Source: Polynucleobacter sp. MG-6-Vaara-E2 (lineage in GTDB: Bacteria > Pseudomonadota > Gammaproteobacteria > Burkholderiales > Burkholderiaceae). From it: a stretch of DNA of 64,000 bases. Both the position numbers and the translations under genes were made by a program. Each line of letters begins with the position of its first letter. Positions within the stretch are counted from its first letter, which is position 1. This document shows, one piece after another, positions 8,467-17,443 of this stretch. Where the stretch lies: assembly GCF_018687695.1 (NCBI RefSeq), contig NZ_CP061303.1, positions 868,001 through 932,000 of the forward strand, read 5' to 3'. The notes beneath the pieces are model-generated. The model was given only the letters and a program-made list of their open reading frames with translations. It was not told the origin of the DNA and did not search any database.

Positions 8467-9663
8467 TTGTCACCCTTGCTTCCTTCTTTTCCTCCCGCCG
8501 TGTTGGCTCTAGCCGACGGCACAATTTTTCCCGGATTTAGTATTGGCGCCCCTGGCGAAACAACCGGTGAAGTCGTTTTCAATACCGCACTGACTGGTTA
8601 TCAAGAGATCATCACTGATCCTAGCTATTCACGCCAGATCGTCACCCTGACATATCCTCATATTGGTAATGTTGGCGTCAATGCACAAGATGCAGAGTCT
8701 GATCAGATTCATGCTGCAGGCTTAGTCATTAAAGATCTACCAAAGCGTGTTTCGAATTTCCGATCTGAAGGAACTCTAGATGGCTACCTCACAAAAGCTG
8801 GGGTAGTAAGTATCTCCGGAATCGATACCCGTAATCTCACTCGGATTTTGCGAGATAAAGGCGCTCAGTCTGGCGCGATTATTGCTGGCAAGCTTGGTGA
8901 CGACTATGAGGTGCTAGGAAAAAAAGCGCTAGAGTTAGCAAAGGCATTCCCCGGAATGGCTGGATTGGATCTGGCAAAAGTCGTTACTACCCAGAAATCT
9001 TATGAATGGCGCGAGGGCGAGTGGGATTTGCATGGTCCTGACGGTAAACCCGCCTACAGAACTCTAGATATTTCGAAGCCAACTAAGAAAGTGGTTGCAT
9101 ATGACTTTGGTGTGAAGCGCAATATCTTGCGCATGCTCACAGAGCGTGGATGCGAGTTAACAGTCGTGCCTGCGCAAACCAGTGCAGCAGAAGTATTGGC
9201 CATGAATCCTGACGGTGTATTTTTCTCCAATGGCCCTGGTGATCCGCAGCCTTGTGATTATGCGATTGCTGCGGCAAAAGAAATTATTGAAAAGGGCGTT
9301 CCTACTTTTGGTATTTGTTTGGGACATCAGATCATGGGTCTAGCTGCAGGCGCTAAAACTTTGAAGATGAAGTTTGGTCACCACGGCGCAAACCACCCAG
9401 TAAAAGATCTTGATACTGGTCGTGTAGCCATTACTTCACAAAATCATGGATTTGCAGTGGATGCAAATACGCTTCCAAGTAATTTGCGTGTTACCCATGT
9501 TTCTTTATTTGACGGCTCACTCCAAGGTTTAGCTTGGACAGATAAGCCAGCACTGTGCTTCCAAGGGCACCCAGAGGCCTCACCAGGTCCTCATGATATT
9601 GCCTATTTATTTGATCGATTTGTGGAGCTCATGAATGCTGCCAGTAAGAAGGAGGGCAAATAA
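8467..9663 (+). CDS. carA: Carbamoyl-phosphate synthase small subunit
   Basis: 398 aa. It is the glutaminase subunit that feeds ammonia to CarB for carbamoyl phosphate (arginine and pyrimidine synthesis). The N-terminal CPSase small domain (TALTGYQEIITDPSYS) is followed by a class I amidotransferase with nucleophile Cys284 (FGICLGHQIMG) and the His/Glu pair in FQGHPEASPGPHD. No ATG fits the N-terminus. I chose the TTG at 8467 because GGAG (8458-8461) sits 5 nt upstream; a second TTG at 8476 (14 nt from the same site) is the alternative. The stop and the carB start overlap by one base (TAATG). Confidence 0.96.
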   Translation: MSPLLPSFPPAVLALADGTIFPGFSIGAPGETTGEVVFNTALTGYQEIITDPSYSRQIVTLTYPHIGNVGVNAQDAESDQIHAAGLVIKDLPKRVSNFRSEGTLDGYLTKAGVVSISGIDTRNLTRILRDKGAQSGAIIAGKLGDDYEVLGKKALELAKAFPGMAGLDLAKVVTTQKSYEWREGEWDLHGPDGKPAYRTLDISKPTKKVVAYDFGVKRNILRMLTERGCELTVVPAQTSAAEVLAMNPDGVFFSNGPGDPQPCDYAIAAAKEIIEKGVPTFGICLGHQIMGLAAGAKTLKMKFGHHGANHPVKDLDTGRVAITSQNHGFAVDANTLPSNLRVTHVSLFDGSLQGLAWTDKPALCFQGHPEASPGPHDIAYLFDRFVELMNAASKKEGK

Positions 9664-12600
9664 TGCCTAAGCGTAGCGACATTAAGAGCATCCTGATTAT
9701 TGGAGCTGGTCCAATTGTGATTGGCCAAGCCTGTGAGTTTGATTACTCTGGCGCACAAGCATGTAAAGCATTGCGTGACGAAGGTTACAAAGTCATTTTG
9801 GTGAACAGCAATCCTGCAACCATCATGACTGATCCAGAGATGGCGGATGTCACTTACATTGAGCCCATCACATGGGAAGTGGTTGAACGCATTATTGCTG
9901 CTGAAAAACCAGACGCTATTTTGCCTACGATGGGCGGTCAGACTGCTTTGAACTGTGCTCTGGATTTGCACCGTCATGGCGTTCTAGAGAAATATGGTTG
10001 TGAGCTCATTGGCGCCTCGCCAGAAGCCATTGATAAAGCTGAGGACCGTCAGAAATTCAAAGATGCGATGACCAAGATTGGTCTAGGCTCAGCGAAATCG
10101 GGTATCGCCCATTCCATGGATGAAGCTCATGAAGTTCAGCAGCGCATTCAAAAGGAAACCGGCAGCTCTGGATTCCCGGTAGTCATTCGCCCTTCATTCA
10201 CTATGGGTGGATCGGGCGGTGGTATTGCGTATAACCGTGAAGAATTTGAAGAGATTTGTAAACGTGGCCTTGATTTATCTCCAACGCGTGAGCTCTTGAT
10301 TGAAGAATCATTGCTTGGATGGAAAGAGTTCGAGATGGAAGTCGTGCGGGATCGTAACGACAATTGCATCATTGTTTGCTCAATTGAAAACCTAGATCCA
10401 ATGGGCGTGCATACCGGAGACTCCATTACTGTTGCTCCTGCGCAAACCTTGACCGATAAAGAGTATCAGATCATGCGTAATGCATCGATTGCGGTACTGC
10501 GCGAAATTGGTGTTGATACTGGCGGCTCCAATGTTCAGTTCTCAATTAATCCAGTAGACGGTCGCATGATCGTCATTGAGATGAATCCACGGGTGTCTCG
10601 TTCTTCCGCATTAGCTTCAAAAGCCACTGGATTCCCGATTGCAAAGATCGCAGCGAAATTGGCAGTTGGCTACACCCTTGACGAGCTTAAAAACGATATT
10701 ACTGGCGGTGCAACCCCAGCATCGTTTGAGCCATCAATTGACTATGTGGTCACGAAGATTCCGCGCTTTGCCTTTGAGAAGTTTCCACAAGCCGATTCTC
10801 GCTTAACCACACAGATGAAATCCGTTGGCGAAGTCATGGCGATTGGGCGCACCTTCCAGGAGTCCTTCCAAAAAGCCTTGCGTGGCTTGGAAGTAGGTGT
10901 TGATGGTTTAGATGAAGTGTCAACCGATCTAGATGACATCATTAATGAAATTAATGAACCAGGCCCAGATCGTATTTGGTATCTAGCCGATGCATTCCGT
11001 ATGGGAATGGGCTTAGATGAAATCTACAACGAAACTAAAGTGGATCCTTGGTTCTTAGAGCAGATCGAAGAGCTGATTGCGATTGAAACAGAACTTAAGC
11101 AACGCAAGATTGATAGCTTGTCTGCCGCTGAGCTACGTCATGTGAAGCAAAAAGGCTTTTCTGATCGTCGCCTCGCTAAATTGCTTGGTGTAGATGCTTC
11201 CTCAGTTCGCTCAGCCCGTCATCGTTTGAAAGTGGTACCAGTCTATAAACGGGTTGATACCTGCGCTGCAGAATTCTCAACCAATACTGCGTACATGTAC
11301 TCGACTTATGAAGCTGAACATGGTGAGTGCGAATCACGTCCAACGACCAAAGAGAAGATTATGGTCTTGGGCGGCGGTCCAAATCGTATTGGTCAGGGTA
11401 TTGAGTTTGACTATTGCTGTGTCCACGCCGCTTTAGCAATGCGCGATGATGGTTATGAAACCATTATGGTCAACTGCAACCCAGAAACGGTTTCCACTGA
11501 CTACGATACTTCTGATCGACTCTACTTTGAGCCATTGACGCTCGAAGACGTATTGGAAATCGTAGCCAAGGAAAAACCAAACGGCGTCATTGTTCAGTAT
11601 GGCGGTCAAACACCTTTGAAGCTTGCCTTAGACCTCGAGCGAAATGGCGTGCCGATCATTGGTACATCGCCAGATATGATTGACGCTGCAGAGGACCGTG
11701 AGCGCTTCCAGAAACTATTGCAAGACCTCGGTTTGCGTCAGCCACCGAATCGTACTGCACGCACTGAAGAAGAGGCACTGAAGCTTGCCGAAGAGATTGG
11801 TTACCCATTAGTGGTTCGTCCATCCTATGTGCTTGGTGGCCGTGCGATGGAAATCGTTCATGATGGCCGTGATCTCGAGCGCTATATGCGCGAAGCAGTG
11901 AAGGTATCCCATGATTCTCCAGTATTGCTTGATCGCTTCTTAAATGATGCCATTGAGTGCGATGTCGATTGCATTAGTGACGGTGCAAAAGTATTTATTG
12001 GCGGTGTGATGGAACATATTGAGCAAGCCGGAGTGCACTCTGGCGACTCTGCTTGTTCATTGCCACCATACTCTTTGTCTGATGCAACTGTCGAAGAGAT
12101 TAAGCGTCAAACTGCGGCCATGGCAAAAGGACTTAATGTTGTTGGCTTAATGAACGTACAGTTTGCGATTCAGAATGTCGATGGCAAGGATGTGATCTAT
12201 GTATTAGAGGTCAATCCACGTGCCTCACGTACCGTGCCATTTGTTTCTAAAGCAACAGGCTTGCAGTTAGCAAAGATCGCAGCCCGCTGCATGGTCGGTC
12301 AATCACTCGAGCAACAAGGCATTAAGTCTGAAGTGAAGCCTCCATACTTCTCTATCAAAGAGGCGGTATTCCCATTTAATAAGTTCCCTGGCATCGATCC
12401 AATCCTCGGACCAGAAATGCGCTCTACTGGCGAAGTGATGGGTGTCGGTAAAACCTTCGGCGAGGCTTTATTTAAGTCTCAGTTGGGCGCTGGTATCAAA
12501 TTACCTAAGAGCGGCACAGTACTTCTGACCGTAAAAGATAGTGATAAGCCTAAAGCGGTTGAAGTTGCTAAACTTTTGCATCAGCTGGGATTCCCTATGG

Positions 12601-12926
12601 TTGCTACCAAAGGTACAGCAGCGGCGATTGAGGCTGCTGGGTTACCGGTGCGCTTAGTGAATAAGGTGAAAGATGGTCGTCCACACATTGTTGATTTCAT
12701 TAAGAATGGAGAAATCTCATTGGTATTTACGACTGTTGATGAAACCCGCACTGCGATTGCTGACTCTAGATCTATCCGGACCAGCGCTCAAGCTAATGGC
12801 GTGACGTACTACACCACCATTAGTGCAGCTCGCGCAGTGATGGATGGTTTGCTAGCATCTCAGAATGGCAGTAAAGAGTCACTAGAGGTCTATTCTCTGC
12901 AAGACTTACATCGAGCGCTCATTTAA
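9663..12926 (+). CDS. carB: Carbamoyl-phosphate synthase large subunit
   Basis: 1087 aa, slightly longer than E. coli CarB (about 1073). Two homologous ATP-grasp halves are visible: the first begins IIGAGPIVIGQACEFDYSG and the second, near residue 560, VLGGGPNRIGQGIEFDYCC. Each has the matching ATP-grasp segments (RPSFTMGGSGGGIA and RPSYVLGGRAMEIV) and metal-binding ends (VIEMNPRVSRSSALASKATG and VLEVNPRASRTVPFVSKATG). An oligomerisation domain lies between them, and an MGS-like allosteric domain (about residues 945-1087) ends the protein. It makes carbamoyl phosphate from bicarbonate, ammonia and two ATP. It forms an operon with carA and is followed by a strong intrinsic terminator before greA. 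Confidence 0.98.
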   Translation: MPKRSDIKSILIIGAGPIVIGQACEFDYSGAQACKALRDEGYKVILVNSNPATIMTDPEMADVTYIEPITWEVVERIIAAEKPDAILPTMGGQTALNCALDLHRHGVLEKYGCELIGASPEAIDKAEDRQKFKDAMTKIGLGSAKSGIAHSMDEAHEVQQRIQKETGSSGFPVVIRPSFTMGGSGGGIAYNREEFEEICKRGLDLSPTRELLIEESLLGWKEFEMEVVRDRNDNCIIVCSIENLDPMGVHTGDSITVAPAQTLTDKEYQIMRNASIAVLREIGVDTGGSNVQFSINPVDGRMIVIEMNPRVSRSSALASKATGFPIAKIAAKLAVGYTLDELKNDITGGATPASFEPSIDYVVTKIPRFAFEKFPQADSRLTTQMKSVGEVMAIGRTFQESFQKALRGLEVGVDGLDEVSTDLDDIINEINEPGPDRIWYLADAFRMGMGLDEIYNETKVDPWFLEQIEELIAIETELKQRKIDSLSAAELRHVKQKGFSDRRLAKLLGVDASSVRSARHRLKVVPVYKRVDTCAAEFSTNTAYMYSTYEAEHGECESRPTTKEKIMVLGGGPNRIGQGIEFDYCCVHAALAMRDDGYETIMVNCNPETVSTDYDTSDRLYFEPLTLEDVLEIVAKEKPNGVIVQYGGQTPLKLALDLERNGVPIIGTSPDMIDAAEDRERFQKLLQDLGLRQPPNRTARTEEEALKLAEEIGYPLVVRPSYVLGGRAMEIVHDGRDLERYMREAVKVSHDSPVLLDRFLNDAIECDVDCISDGAKVFIGGVMEHIEQAGVHSGDSACSLPPYSLSDATVEEIKRQTAAMAKGLNVVGLMNVQFAIQNVDGKDVIYVLEVNPRASRTVPFVSKATGLQLAKIAARCMVGQSLEQQGIKSEVKPPYFSIKEAVFPFNKFPGIDPILGPEMRSTGEVMGVGKTFGEALFKSQLGAGIKLPKSGTVLLTVKDSDKPKAVEVAKLLHQLGFPMVATKGTAAAIEAAGLPVRLVNKVKDGRPHIVDFIKNGEISLVFTTVDETRTAIADSRSIRTSAQANGVTYYTTISAARAVMDGLLASQNGSKESLEVYSLQDLHRALI

Positions 12927-12943
12927 TTTAAAATCGAACTCAT

Positions 12944-12966
12944 AGGCGCGTTTTGCGCCTGTTTTT
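12944..12966 (+). terminator. Rho-independent terminator after carB
   Basis: A 6-bp GC-rich stem AGGCGC (12944-12949) / GCGCCT (12955-12960) with the 5-nt loop GTTTT is followed by GTTTTT. It separates carB from greA (start 12983), so greA either has its own promoter or depends on read-through. Confidence 0.85.
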
Positions 12967-12982
12967 AAGTTAGGTGAGTAGC

Positions 12983-13459
12983 ATGAGCACAATTCCAATT
13001 ACCAAACGCGGTGCAGAACTCCTCAAAGAGGAGTTGCATCGCTTAAAGCATGTAGAACGTCCGGCTGTGATTAACGCCATTTCTGAAGCACGTGCTCAAG
13101 GCGATTTATCTGAGAACGCCGAATACGATGCCGCTAAAGAAAAACAGGGCTTTATCGAAGGCCGCATCCAAGAACTCGAGGGTAAGCTTTCTGCCGCCCA
13201 AATCATTGACCCTGCATCATTAGATGTATCGGGTCGGATTGTCTTTGGCGCTACGGTTGATCTTGAGGATCTTGAAGATGGCACAAAGTTCACCTACCAA
13301 ATTGTTGGTGATGATGAAGCTGATATTGCATTTAATAAAATCTCTATTAGCTCTCCAATTGCTCGCGCCTTAATTAGTAAGGAAGAGGGTGATGTGGTTG
13401 CTGTTCAAGCCCCTGGCGGTAATCGTGAGGTTGAAATTCTGGCGATTCGCTACATCTAA
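12983..13459 (+). CDS. greA: Transcription elongation factor GreA
   Basis: 158 aa from the ATG at 12983, exactly the E. coli length. A GTG at 12974 would add three residues, but AGGTGA (12972-12977) is well placed as ribosome site for 12983. It rescues backtracked RNA polymerase by stimulating transcript cleavage. The N-terminal coiled coil with the acidic tip is clear (EARAQGDLSENAEYDAAKE; the Asp and Glu at the tip are present), followed by the FKBP-like C-terminal domain (FGATVDLEDLED ... IVGDDEAD ... SPIARALISKEEGD). It overlaps the next gene by one base (TAATG). The position after carB is usual in Burkholderiales. Confidence 0.97.
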   Translation: MSTIPITKRGAELLKEELHRLKHVERPAVINAISEARAQGDLSENAEYDAAKEKQGFIEGRIQELEGKLSAAQIIDPASLDVSGRIVFGATVDLEDLEDGTKFTYQIVGDDEADIAFNKISISSPIARALISKEEGDVVAVQAPGGNREVEILAIRYI

Positions 13460-13932
13460 TGACTCATCCCCGAACCCAGAGATTCTTTAACATCCTCTCT
13501 GGGTTGTGGGTAGGTAGTTTTATCACCGTTGGTTTTCTGGTTGTACCAGTTTTATTTTCTACGCTTGGCGATCGTCAAGTTGCTGGCATGGTTGCAGCAT
13601 TATTGTTTAAAGCAACTGCATATATTGGCGTTGCTCTGAGTGGATTTTTGATGGTGATGGCCAATCATTTAGTGCGACAGGGTCATCAACATTACACGTT
13701 GATCCGTTGGATTTTATTAGGCATGCTCGCCTGCGCGATTGGCGCTGCTTTGATTATCATCCCCTGGATGAATTCCCTCAGAGATCAGGCTCTATATGCC
13801 GGACTTGCTATACGTGAGTCAAGTAATGCGATGCTGTTTGGGCGTTTACATGGCGTGTCTACTGTCTTATTCATGATTCAATCGGCCTTAGGTTTGCTCT
13901 TAGTATGGCGAGCAACAAAAAACGCCGACTAG
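13459..13932 (+). CDS. DUF4149 domain membrane protein
   Basis: 157 aa with four predicted membrane segments (about residues 15-35, 45-68, 83-103 and 130-150). It matches what I know of the DUF4149 family: N-terminal FFNILSGLWVGSFITVGFLV, a central VLFSTLGDRQVAGMVAALLF segment, and a C-terminal helix preceded by FGRLHGVS. The biochemical role is unknown. It is translationally coupled to greA (1 bp overlap), an arrangement common in betaproteobacteria. Its stop codon lies inside the loop of the terminator that separates it from the convergent yhbY gene. Confidence 0.85.
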   Translation: MTHPRTQRFFNILSGLWVGSFITVGFLVVPVLFSTLGDRQVAGMVAALLFKATAYIGVALSGFLMVMANHLVRQGHQHYTLIRWILLGMLACAIGAALIIIPWMNSLRDQALYAGLAIRESSNAMLFGRLHGVSTVLFMIQSALGLLLVWRATKNAD

Positions 13933-13941
13933 CGGCGTTTT
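13919..13941. terminator. Bidirectional terminator between DUF4149 gene and yhbY
   Basis: A perfect 9-bp stem AAAACGCCG (13919-13927) / CGGCGTTTT (13933-13941) with the 5-nt loop ACTAG, A-rich on one side and T-rich on the other, so it can work in both directions. The TAG stop codon of the DUF4149 gene (13930-13932) forms most of the loop. Confidence 0.85.
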
Positions 13942-13972
13942 GTAAATCCTTTGCAACACATTCGGTTGCAGT

Positions 13973-14596
13973 TTAAGACCCAAGCGATTTCTTTTTGTTG
14001 CTGCTCATGCGAACCTTGCGTCGCTTAATTGGCGCTGGTGCTGCAGCAGCTTTACGGTAACCTGGTGATGACCAGCCAATCTTAGATTCAGCGGCCTCTG
14101 AACGCAGTACGCGTTTCTTTGGCGTTGCAGACTTCACAGCTGCAGCACGTTCAAACGGCGACTTGCTGATGGAGCGTCGATCAGATCTTTCTGAAGTGCT
14201 GGTGCGCACGCCAGATTTAGCTGGTACACGATTCGGTTGACGTTTTGTTCTAGGTGCTTGCAATATCTTTTTGGTTTGCTTGCTTGAGCGACCTAAGTTG
14301 GCGTAGGCCTCATCAACGATATCTTTGGGTTTCCAAAGAACCAGTAATTTACCAATGTGCTGCACTGGAGCGGCATCAAGCTTGTCACATAGCTCTTCAT
14401 AAATAGCCAGACGCGCTTCACGATCATCGCCAAACACACGGATCTTGATCAAACCATGATGGTTGATAGCAAGTTTTGCTTCTTTGATCACAGCAGGTGT
14501 TAAGCCATCTCCACCAACCATCACCACGGGACTTAAGTCATGGGCATCGGCTTTGAGAGATTTACGTTGTTGGGGGGTGATGGATAGTGCGGTCAT
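13973..14596 (-). CDS. yhbY: YhbY-type CRM-domain RNA-binding protein with long basic tail
   Basis: 207 aa, about twice the length of E. coli YhbY (97). Residues 1-97 are the CRM fold: the N-terminal LSITPQQRKSLKADAHDL, then VVMVGGDGLTPAVIKEA, then HHGLIKIRVFGDDRE, and a GxxG-like segment near VQHIGKLLVLWKPK. YhbY associates with precursor 50S ribosomes in E. coli. The remaining ~110 residues are disordered and very basic (Lys/Arg/Ser/Ala/Pro), resembling an RNA-binding extension. It is divergent from rlmE, another 50S maturation gene, with 126 bp between them. A convergent terminator (13919-13941) ends it. Confidence 0.9.
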   Translation of the reverse strand: MTALSITPQQRKSLKADAHDLSPVVMVGGDGLTPAVIKEAKLAINHHGLIKIRVFGDDREARLAIYEELCDKLDAAPVQHIGKLLVLWKPKDIVDEAYANLGRSSKQTKKILQAPRTKRQPNRVPAKSGVRTSTSERSDRRSISKSPFERAAAVKSATPKKRVLRSEAAESKIGWSSPGYRKAAAAPAPIKRRKVRMSSNKKKSLGS

Positions 14597-14722
14597 GGGC
14601 TTGATGATAGAGCATTGATGTCTAAATGAGCCTATTTAAAAGAGATTTGAGCCGTTTTAGAGCAATTCCTTTTGCTTTAGGGGGCAGAAACTAGGAAAAT
14701 GTAGGGCGAAAGTGGGTACGTT

Positions 14723-15397
14723 GTGGCAAAGAATAAATTTAATAAAAGTTGGTTGCAGGATCATTTAACTGATCCCTATGTGAAGATGGCTCAAAAAGAG
14801 GGCTATCGCGCTAGAGCGGTTTACAAGCTCAGTGAAATTGACGAGCAAGATCAACTCATCAAAGCAGGTATGACCATTGTGGACTTGGGTAGTGCTCCAG
14901 GTAGCTGGTCTCAGTACGCCCGTAATCGTTTAACTGAATTAGGCAAAAGTAATCCCAATATCGAGTCCGGCAAGCCTGATGGCCAAATTATTGCCATCGA
15001 TATCTTGCCGATGGAAGATATTGCTGATGTAAGTTTTATTCAAGGTGACTTTAGAGAGGACGAAGGGCTTGCAGCACTGGAGGCTTTATTGCCAAAAAGT
15101 GCTGATGGCAAAGTGGATCTCGTGCTTTCCGACATGGCGCCTAATCTGTCCGGAGTCGGGGTGGCTGATGCTGCGCGTATGGCCTTTTTGGCTGAGATAG
15201 CCCTTGATTTTGCAGTCGACCATCTGAAGCCAGAAGGTGCTTTGCTGATTAAATGCTTTAATGGTAGCGGCTACAGCCAGATCGTTGAATCCTTTAAAAA
15301 GGTCTTCAAATCAGTAGCATCCAGAAAGCCCAAAGCTTCTCGGGCAAGGTCTTCAGAGATCTTCCTTTTGGGCAGAAACCTCAAGCCATCTAAATAA
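14723..15397 (+). CDS. rlmE: 23S rRNA (uridine-2552 2'-O)-methyltransferase
   Basis: 224 aa; E. coli RlmE/FtsJ has 209. It methylates the ribose of U2552 in the 23S A-loop, a late step of 50S assembly. The K-D-K-E catalytic tetrad is complete: Lys35 (ARAVYKLSEID), Asp137 (LVLSDMAPNLSG), Lys177 (ALLIKCFNGSG) and Glu212 (SSEIFLLGR). The SAM loop is VDLGSAPGSWSQ. The start is GTG at 14723 (protein MAKNKFNKSWL), preceded only by a modest GGGTACG-type site. Following ftsH is in the same direction 158 bp downstream, as in E. coli, where rlmE-ftsH is a heat-shock operon. Confidence 0.96.
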   Translation: MAKNKFNKSWLQDHLTDPYVKMAQKEGYRARAVYKLSEIDEQDQLIKAGMTIVDLGSAPGSWSQYARNRLTELGKSNPNIESGKPDGQIIAIDILPMEDIADVSFIQGDFREDEGLAALEALLPKSADGKVDLVLSDMAPNLSGVGVADAARMAFLAEIALDFAVDHLKPEGALLIKCFNGSGYSQIVESFKKVFKSVASRKPKASRARSSEIFLLGRNLKPSK

Positions 15398-15555
15398 GCT
15401 AGGAAATAGCCCCATCAATCTCCAATAACCCCCTGAAATACATGGGTTTATCAAATAAACAAGCCATTAGCCCTTGAAAAAGGCTGGTAGTAGAATCAAA
15501 TACTTAGGTAGCGATTTGCTTTAACTCCTGGATTTATCCAGAAAAGGACTCAATT

Positions 15556-17433
15556 TTGAACAGCAATATGTTCCAAAAAATCGGCGTGTGGCTCATTGTG
15601 GGCTTGGTGCTCTTCACTGTTTTCAAACAGTTTGATAAGCCTAAGGACCAAAATCAAGTCACGTATTCCCAATTCATGGATGATGCCAAGGCAGGCAAAG
15701 TAAAACGTGTCGATGTGCAGGGTCGGACATTGCAAGTGACACCCGCAGACGGTAATAAGTATTCCATCATCTCTCCAGGCGATATCTGGATGGTTGGTGA
15801 CTTAATGAAATACGGCGTACAAGTTACTGGTAAAGCAGAAGATGAACCCAATATGTTGGTTTCTGCTTTGTATTATCTCGGACCGACTTTATTGATCATT
15901 GGTTTCTGGTTTTTCATGATGCGTCAGATGCAAGGTGGCGGCAAAGGTGGGGCATTTTCCTTTGGTAAATCTAAAGCGCGCTTAATTGATGAGAACAGCA
16001 ACACTGTTACCTTTGCTGATGTTGCAGGTTGCGATGAAGCAAAAGAAGAAGTTTTTGAATTAGTTGACTTCTTAAAAGATCCTCAAAAATTTCAGAAGCT
16101 GGGTGGACGTATTCCGCATGGTGTATTGCTTGTAGGTCCTCCAGGAACTGGTAAGACTCTTTTGGCACGCGCCATTGCGGGTGAAGCAAAAGTGCCGTTC
16201 TTCTCCATTTCAGGTTCTGATTTCGTAGAGATGTTTGTGGGTGTTGGTGCTTCACGTGTGCGCGATATGTTTGAGAATGCTAAGAAGAATTCTCCTTGCA
16301 TCATCTTTATTGATGAGATTGATGCAGTTGGTCGTCATCGCGGAGCCGGCATGGGCGGCGGTAACGATGAGCGTGAACAAACGCTAAACCAAATGCTCGT
16401 TGAAATGGATGGTTTTGAAAGCAATAGCGGCGTAATCGTAGTTGCCGCGACGAACCGTTCTGATGTGTTGGATAAGGCGTTATTACGCCCAGGTCGTTTT
16501 GACCGTCAAGTACATGTGGGCTTGCCAGACATTCGCGGTCGTGAGCAGATTTTACAGGTACATATGCGTAAGGTTCCTATCGACCCAGATGTGAATGCTG
16601 CTGTACTAGCGCGTGGCACCCCTGGCTTCTCGGGCGCTGATTTAGCTAACTTGGTCAATGAGGCCGCTTTGTTTGCTGCACGCCGCAATAAGCGTTCAGT
16701 GGATATGAAAGACTTTGAAGACGCTAAAGACAAGATCTATATGGGTCCTGAGCGTAAGTCTGCTGTGATGCGTGAAGAAGAGCGCCGTAATACGGCATAT
16801 CACGAGTCTGGCCATGCGGTTGTAGCAAAGATCCTACCTAAGGCCGACCCAGTCCATAAAGTGACCATCATGCCCCGCGGCATGGCACTGGGTGTGACTT
16901 GGCAACTGCCGGAATTTGACCGTGTGAATCTTTACAAAGATCGCATGTTGGAAGAGTTGGCGATTTTGTTTGGCGGCCGCGCTGCTGAAGAAGTCTTCTT
17001 GCACTCTATGAGTACTGGCGCATCAAATGATTTCGAACGTGCTACCAAAATGGCGCGTGATATGGTGACACGCTACGGTATGAGTGATAGCTTGGGTACG
17101 ATGGTTTATGTCGATACAGAATCAGAGAGCATTTTTGGTCGCAATAGCACTAAGACTGTTTCTGAATTAACCCAGCAAAAGGTTGATGCCGAGATTCGGA
17201 TGTTGATCGATAGTCAATATGCTTTGGCGAAGTCGATCTTGGAGCAAAACCGCGACAAGGTTGAAGCCATGGTTGCTGCATTGCTTGAATGGGAGACCAT
17301 TGATGCAGAGCAAATCAATGACATCATGGAGGGTCGTCCACCCCGTGCTCCTAAACCGCCACCTGCAACCCAATTTGGTAACTCCGCTGGTACACCAGGT
17401 CCAGCAGCCGGTAGCGCTCCAGCCACAGCTTAA
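15556..17433 (+). CDS. ftsH: ATP-dependent zinc metalloprotease FtsH
   Basis: 625 aa. It is a membrane-anchored AAA+ protease that degrades SecY, LpxC, sigma-32 and other substrates. Two membrane helices (about residues 9-27 and 103-121) flank a short periplasmic domain. Walker A GPPGTGKT is at 194-201, Walker B FIDEID at 251-256, the SRH region (TNRSDVLDKALLRPGRFDR) at about 300-318, and zinc-binding HESGH at 416-420. The C-terminal tail is Pro/Ala-rich. The start is TTG at 15556 (MNSNMFQKIG) because AAGGA lies 8 nt upstream; the ATG at 15568 has no site. No convincing sigma-32 promoter was found upstream. Confidence 0.97.
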   Translation: MNSNMFQKIGVWLIVGLVLFTVFKQFDKPKDQNQVTYSQFMDDAKAGKVKRVDVQGRTLQVTPADGNKYSIISPGDIWMVGDLMKYGVQVTGKAEDEPNMLVSALYYLGPTLLIIGFWFFMMRQMQGGGKGGAFSFGKSKARLIDENSNTVTFADVAGCDEAKEEVFELVDFLKDPQKFQKLGGRIPHGVLLVGPPGTGKTLLARAIAGEAKVPFFSISGSDFVEMFVGVGASRVRDMFENAKKNSPCIIFIDEIDAVGRHRGAGMGGGNDEREQTLNQMLVEMDGFESNSGVIVVAATNRSDVLDKALLRPGRFDRQVHVGLPDIRGREQILQVHMRKVPIDPDVNAAVLARGTPGFSGADLANLVNEAALFAARRNKRSVDMKDFEDAKDKIYMGPERKSAVMREEERRNTAYHESGHAVVAKILPKADPVHKVTIMPRGMALGVTWQLPEFDRVNLYKDRMLEELAILFGGRAAEEVFLHSMSTGASNDFERATKMARDMVTRYGMSDSLGTMVYVDTESESIFGRNSTKTVSELTQQKVDAEIRMLIDSQYALAKSILEQNRDKVEAMVAALLEWETIDAEQINDIMEGRPPRAPKPPPATQFGNSAGTPGPAAGSAPATA

Positions 17434-17443
17434 ATAGAGCTTT

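Noticed and set aside
15470..15500. Possible sigma-32 or sigma-70 promoter (TTGAAA and TAGAAT) before ftsH
   Set aside because: The two elements are 11 bp apart, too close for sigma-70, and there is no CCCCAT-type -10 for sigma-32.
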